Positions 60,410 through 64,000 of a DNA stretch of 64,000 nt are shown in pieces; within the stretch, counting starts at the first letter, position 1; every line of letters starts with the position of its first letter. Below the pieces are notes generated by a model. The model searched no databases, was not told the DNA's origin, and saw only the letters and a list, made by a program, of their open reading frames with translations. The DNA comes from Nageia nagi (Eukaryota; Pinophyta), in NCBI GenBank assembly GCA_050084985.1, contig JBITNC010000001.1:166532001-166596000 (forward strand), written 5' to 3'. The position numbers and the translations under genes were made by a program.

Positions 60410-61690
60410 CTAAAGAGGTAATTCTCTTTGTTGATTAGAGTAAGAGTCTTGATATCTCCATACTTGGTAATTAAGTGGTGATGATAATTGCGCCCAAGCT
60501 TGACTCTTTTGGTTTACATAAGCTTTTACATCATGCTTTTGCCTTATCTCTTCTTGTTTCATTTTGTCAACAAACTCATTGAAGGTTTTGTCATGTTGAT
60601 CATGAGAAGAACATGCTTGTTGTTGTTTATGGGATTCCCTTTGCAAAATATTCTTAGCTTTTTCATCATATAAAATATTCCTAAGTAATTTATTTGTTGT
60701 AGGGCTATCTTCTTTATCACATTCCCAATTTTTTATCAAGCTAGTTTGATATTTTGAAGGTATTTTTAGTGGTTTTGAACAACATTCCTTCTCATAAAAC
60801 TTTGTATCATTATCGTGATGTGTTGTTTCCCCACATGGATGTTCATTTCTAAGCTCATGTGTGTTGGCTTTAGAAATTTTATTTTTATATTTTTCATTTC
60901 TTTGCGATTGAAATTCTTGAGATTCAATAATACAATCTATGGATTTTTTAGTTCTTATGTGAGGCTTTCCAATTTCTACTTGTGATGAGAATGAACAAGT
61001 TTCATCCTTGAACTCAAGAATATCATGAGATTCATAGGAATCAATAGAAGGTCTTGTAGCCTCAAGAAGGGGAGGAGAGTGAAATTGCAGTTCTGAAGAA
61101 TGCTCTAAAAGATCCTCAAGATTCATGTCAAACTCTTCTTCTTTAATATCATATTCATCCCAAGGTAGGGGTAAGGATGTCAAGGTATCTAAATCTAGGA
61201 GGTCATATGATTTAGCATAGGATGTTGCATCAAGGCCTTTGGCATTAATACTCGATTCATCCCTTATCAAATTGGATTCATTAGGTTCGATAATCTCAAA
61301 GGGAGATGCACAACAAGATTTTAATTTGTTGGGATGTTTCGATGAGTTTTCAATCTTTATGATGGGCTCATTATTTTCAATGTCAAACTCATCCCATGAT
61401 GAGGGTGAAGGAACGGAAGAACTATACTCTAACTCTTCATGGGATCTAACAAGGCTTTCTGAGGATTGAAGAAGAGGTATAGTACATTGTTCTATCTTTG
61501 CTAAATATGCTAAAAGCTTTTCATTGTCGATACAAAAATCATTCTTCATGAGCTCAGAAGTGGAATAAGTATCTAAAGTTGACTTGGCAAGAGGTGACCA
61601 TAGTCTTTGTATTTTTGGTTTCACTTTGATAGGAAAAGGAACATAATTTACAAGTGCATCCAAGACAAACCTCATAATGATAAAATTCAA
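60410..61690 (-). CDS. ORF1 / N-terminal extension of F gag, 426 residues
   Basis: An uninterrupted 426-codon frame (ATG 61690, alternative ATG 61675) ends in TAG 60410. It is in the same frame as gag, separated only by this TAG and a TAA at 60374-60376, so it may have been fused to gag. The protein is acidic, Ser/Glu-rich and hydrophilic, with no membrane segment. It contains an internal duplication: SVPSPSSWDEFDI (about residues 92-104) and SLPLPWDEYDI (about 173-183), each followed by Glu-rich and then SP-x-x-x-E-x segments. Ogre elements carry an ORF1 upstream of gag with unknown function, which fits position and lineage. D lacks an obvious equivalent. Confidence 0.72.
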   Translation of the reverse strand: MNFIIMRFVLDALVNYVPFPIKVKPKIQRLWSPLAKSTLDTYSTSELMKNDFCIDNEKLLAYLAKIEQCTIPLLQSSESLVRSHEELEYSSSVPSPSSWDEFDIENNEPIIKIENSSKHPNKLKSCCASPFEIIEPNESNLIRDESSINAKGLDATSYAKSYDLLDLDTLTSLPLPWDEYDIKEEEFDMNLEDLLEHSSELQFHSPPLLEATRPSIDSYESHDILEFKDETCSFSSQVEIGKPHIRTKKSIDCIIESQEFQSQRNEKYKNKISKANTHELRNEHPCGETTHHDNDTKFYEKECCSKPLKIPSKYQTSLIKNWECDKEDSPTTNKLLRNILYDEKAKNILQRESHKQQQACSSHDQHDKTFNEFVDKMKQEEIRQKHDVKAYVNQKSQAWAQLSSPLNYQVWRYQDSYSNQQRELPL

Positions 61691-62639
61691 AGGCCTTTAA
61701 CTTGTTCTCAACAACTCAAGATTTGTATGGATATAGAGTGACTGACACATGCCTATGTTTCTATTTGTTACAAAGGGGGTTCAAAGTAAAAAACTTAAAT
61801 AAAATCAACTTTTAATCATCTTTTAAACCTATTCCTTTGTATGACCTATTATATCATTCTATAAATGAAACACGTCAATTGAGTATATAAACAAACATCG
61901 TAAAAGAAGTTTTATTTTTATCTTTTATATTATGTTTTTTAGAAAACAATTTAATGCACAAACATCCTACATGCAAACTTACTTTTAACGATGTGATTAT
62001 CTTCTTTAGTCTTTTCACATATTTTTAATATCTGAGTTAAATGAACGATATGTGTTATTCATTTTTAGTCTTTTAATTTTCCTAGTTTGTTTTAGCTAGT
62101 CAAGTGTTAAACAAGGTAGGTTGGGTAAGCCTAAATAATATTTACAAGTTTCTATGGCTTTTGGCTTGGTTCTAGAAGAGTCTCCTTTTTTGACTCCTAC
62201 CTAAAGGAGAGTCACCTTGGTCATTACTTCCAAGCGTAACTAGCTCTATGGCTTCAAATGTGTTATGTCGGGGGGTACAAAGAAGTAAGAATTAATGGTT
62301 GGTAGTGACATCCAACTCATTAATGTTCAATTATATCCTATAAGGCCTTATGAAATGCAATTTAAACAAGTAAGATGCAATTATGCATACTACCCTCCCC
62401 AACATTCATGTCCATTCATTTATCTTATCTTAATGTGATACAATCCAAAGTTTATTATAAGATGGATCTTGACCTTAATAAACCCCGTTGTTCCTTTTAA
62501 TTATAATGTAATTCATTATCCAACCTCTTAGTGATGTTGATTAACCCCTTCCAGCTATGGAAGTATTATGTGTAGTAAATTTCCAAAAAAGCTATGAATA
62601 AATTTTACCTCTTTCACTTAACTTATTTTTGATCACTTA

Positions 62640-63165
62640 AGATCGCTCGAAGCGTAAAAGTGAGAGCATACTTTGTTAAGTGAAAGTACTTAGTGCATTC
62701 GAATCCCCCCAATTCATTAAACTTTTAATGTGATTTGTGCTACCCAAAAACACGATTTATTTCCTTAGGTTCATTCCAAATTAAGTGTGATTCATTTACC
62801 TCTTCCAATGGTGGAAGTATTTATGTGTAGTAAATTGCCTCCTCTTACTAGTAAGAGGTCATTATGTGAAGATAAATTAACCCAATTAATGATAGTGTAA
62901 ATAGGAAATAAAAGAAAAATTAATTACTCCTTCTTATCAAGTCTATTCTGGTCACCTAAGATCGCTCGAAGTGCAAAGGGAGAGCATAAGTAGACAGGAT
63001 AAAAAGTATTAATGTGTATGTAGTGTGAGTGTAAAAGAAAAGAAAAATTAATTTACCCCTTCTTATCAAGTCTATTCTGATCACCTTAGATCGCACGAAG
63101 CGCAAAGGGAGAGCATAAGTAGACAAGATAAAAAGTATTAGTGTGTGCGTACCCTTCACCCAAAG
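62640..63165. repeat. Repeated leader module with CGAAGCG core in F
   Basis: GATCGCTCGAAGCGYAAA with GGGAGAGCATAAGTAGACA occurs near 62642 (variant), 62960 and 63089. The last two belong to a ~130-bp tandem duplication (62895-63025 and 63026-63160). D has the same module. The core is nearly palindromic. Confidence 0.8.
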
Positions 63166-63349
63166 CATGAAAATAAATACATAACATCATACATAAAGTA
63201 AATTAATAAAAGATATGCATTTAACCTTTTCTACCCATTCCTATATGCATTCTAGGCAAAGAAATCACACTCAAAAATATTTTTCCATAACATAATTTTA
63301 TTTTACTTTTTCAGAAATAACAAAAAGAGATAAAATTGACCTAGTAAGA

Positions 63350-63490
63350 GTCGTCGACGTTTAGACATGGAACGCTGGCATTTGGAGATAGTCATCGGTG
63401 TTCAAGTTTGGTCGCTGGCATTTAGTCTTGATTAATCTACAAAATGCTGGCATTCCTTTACGGTCACCGACGTTCGATACCAGTCACCAA
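63350..63490. repeat. CpG mini-repeat array in the F leader
   Basis: On the minus strand AACGTCGGTGAC, ATGCCAGCATT, ATGCCAGCGACC, CACCGATGACT, ATGCCAGCG and AACGTCGACGACT follow one another. It is the counterpart of 39161-39336. Confidence 0.8.
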
Positions 63491-63621
63491 CGTTTCTGCA
63501 ACAAATTCCTGAAAAAGCATAGAACCTAAAATTTGAAGTTAGTACACGAAAAAATTTGAAAAAACTAGAGAACAGAAAGGTAGAATCATAAACAAGAAAT
63601 CTCCCTCTCAATAACAGAGGG

Positions 63622-63639
63622 GCCCTCCTTCTAGCGCCA
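63622..63639 (-). promoter_or_regulatory. Primer binding site of element F
   Basis: The minus strand TGGCGCTAGAAGGAGGG begins three bases after the LTR end. tRNA not assigned. Confidence 0.75.
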
Positions 63640-63642
63640 GAA

Positions 63643-64000
63643 TGTTGCAATAAAAATTGAGCTGGAATGTAGAATAACATAAAATAAAAATTATTCTTCA
63701 ATCTTCACTGAACCTCAAATTATATAACATAGATATACATGTTGTAATTGTAAAATGATATTCAATCTCAGTTCAAACTACAATTTGCCCTTAGAAGGGA
63801 CTTTTACAAATGTTATGTGCCAAAATAAGAGTATTAGATCTTCATTGTTTTTGAGTTGCTTGCTTCTTCCCTTGATATGAGCAACCTGTAAATCCTACAC
63901 ACATGCAAGAGACAATAACATCAAAGCATCTATGTATGATAATGTATTAAATTGAAACTAGCATAAAACAATAAAATATATAAGCTCACAAGATTTTGGC
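63643..64000 (-). repeat. 5' LTR of element F, cut by window end
   Basis: It matches 52696-53053 with two differences visible. About 490 bp of the LTR should lie beyond 64000. Confidence 0.93.

Larger units (their letters stand above)
61691..63621 (-). other. Leader of element F
   Basis: Non-coding. 61900-62330 is closely similar to 40440-40920 of D (shared TACCTTGTTTAACACTTGAC and AACTCAGATATTAAAAATAT). It contains the repeated module described next and the CpG mini-repeat array at 63350-63490. Confidence 0.7.
52696..64000 (-). mobile_element. Young non-autonomous Ty3/gypsy Tat-like element F
   Basis: The minus strand shows the 5' LTR (from beyond 64000 to 63643), primer site, leader with repeats, a long ORF1-gag-protease frame (61690 to 58433), a rearranged tail, a 4-kb non-coding repeat-rich 3' region, a polypurine tract and the 3' LTR (53546-52696). 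It has no RT, RNase H or integrase. The two LTRs differ at two sites over the ~358 bp that can be compared (52705/63652 and 52808/63755, approximately). It lies in the 3' region of D; the candidate target duplication is ACACC (52691-52695). Confidence 0.88.

Noticed and set aside
1-64000. tRNA, rRNA or organellar inserts
   Set aside because: No cloverleaf-compatible conserved boxes or rRNA-like stretches were noticed; only tRNA-complementary primer sites are present.

Overview
This window is non-coding-type chromosomal DNA from a plant with a large, AT-rich, transposon-filled genome. No host gene could be recognised with confidence. A seed plant is clear from the element families: Ty1/copia elements primed by initiator tRNA-Met, and Tat/Ogre-like Ty3/gypsy elements with extra ORFs and a plant mobile domain. 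A conifer-like genome is only a guess from the style of the elements and their great age. Almost everything that can be interpreted is LTR retrotransposon, much of it decayed by C-to-T and G-to-A transitions that leave TAG, TGA and TAA codons in otherwise alignable frames.

Layout. (1) 1-5160: copia element A, plus strand, 5' end outside the window; decayed gag-pol fused by deletion to the last ~215 bp of its 3' LTR. (2) 5161-6076: spacer with a two-copy 230-bp tandem repeat. (3) 6077-16607: complete but dead copia element B, minus strand, with unusually long LTRs (~2.56 kb), a tRNA-Met primer site and a polypurine tract. (4) 16608-21474: gene-less, with a ~190-bp tandem repeat. (5) 21475-29095: element E, minus strand, ~835-bp LTRs, a gag remnant only and a 3' region of degenerate minisatellite. 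(6) 29096-34677: mostly featureless. (7) 34678 to the window end: an apparent nest of insertions. A probable LTR with leader (H) is interrupted by copia element C (LTR 35977-36464, the same family as A). C is interrupted in its leader by gypsy element D (plus strand, from 38261). D is interrupted in its 3' region at 52695/52696 by gypsy element F (minus strand, LTRs at 52696-53546 and from 63643). D and F belong to one family. The missing 3' ends of D and C should lie beyond 64000.

Biology. D, E and F are related Tat-like elements, and none has a reverse transcriptase/RNase H domain. D has gag, protease and integrase, an extra sense ORF made of two diverged copies of one ~125-residue domain, and an antisense plant-mobile-domain gene with a plausible intron. 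F has one long frame (N-terminal extension or ORF1, gag, protease) and nothing of the polymerase. E has only gag. The visible parts of the two F LTRs differ at only two positions in ~358 bp, so F moved recently although it is defective, which points to mobilisation in trans. The most interesting objects are the duplicated-domain ORF at 47021-48265, the spliced antisense PMD gene at 50235-52084, the RT-less family as a whole, and a CpG-containing mini-repeat shared by its LTRs, leaders and the region just upstream of the PMD gene.
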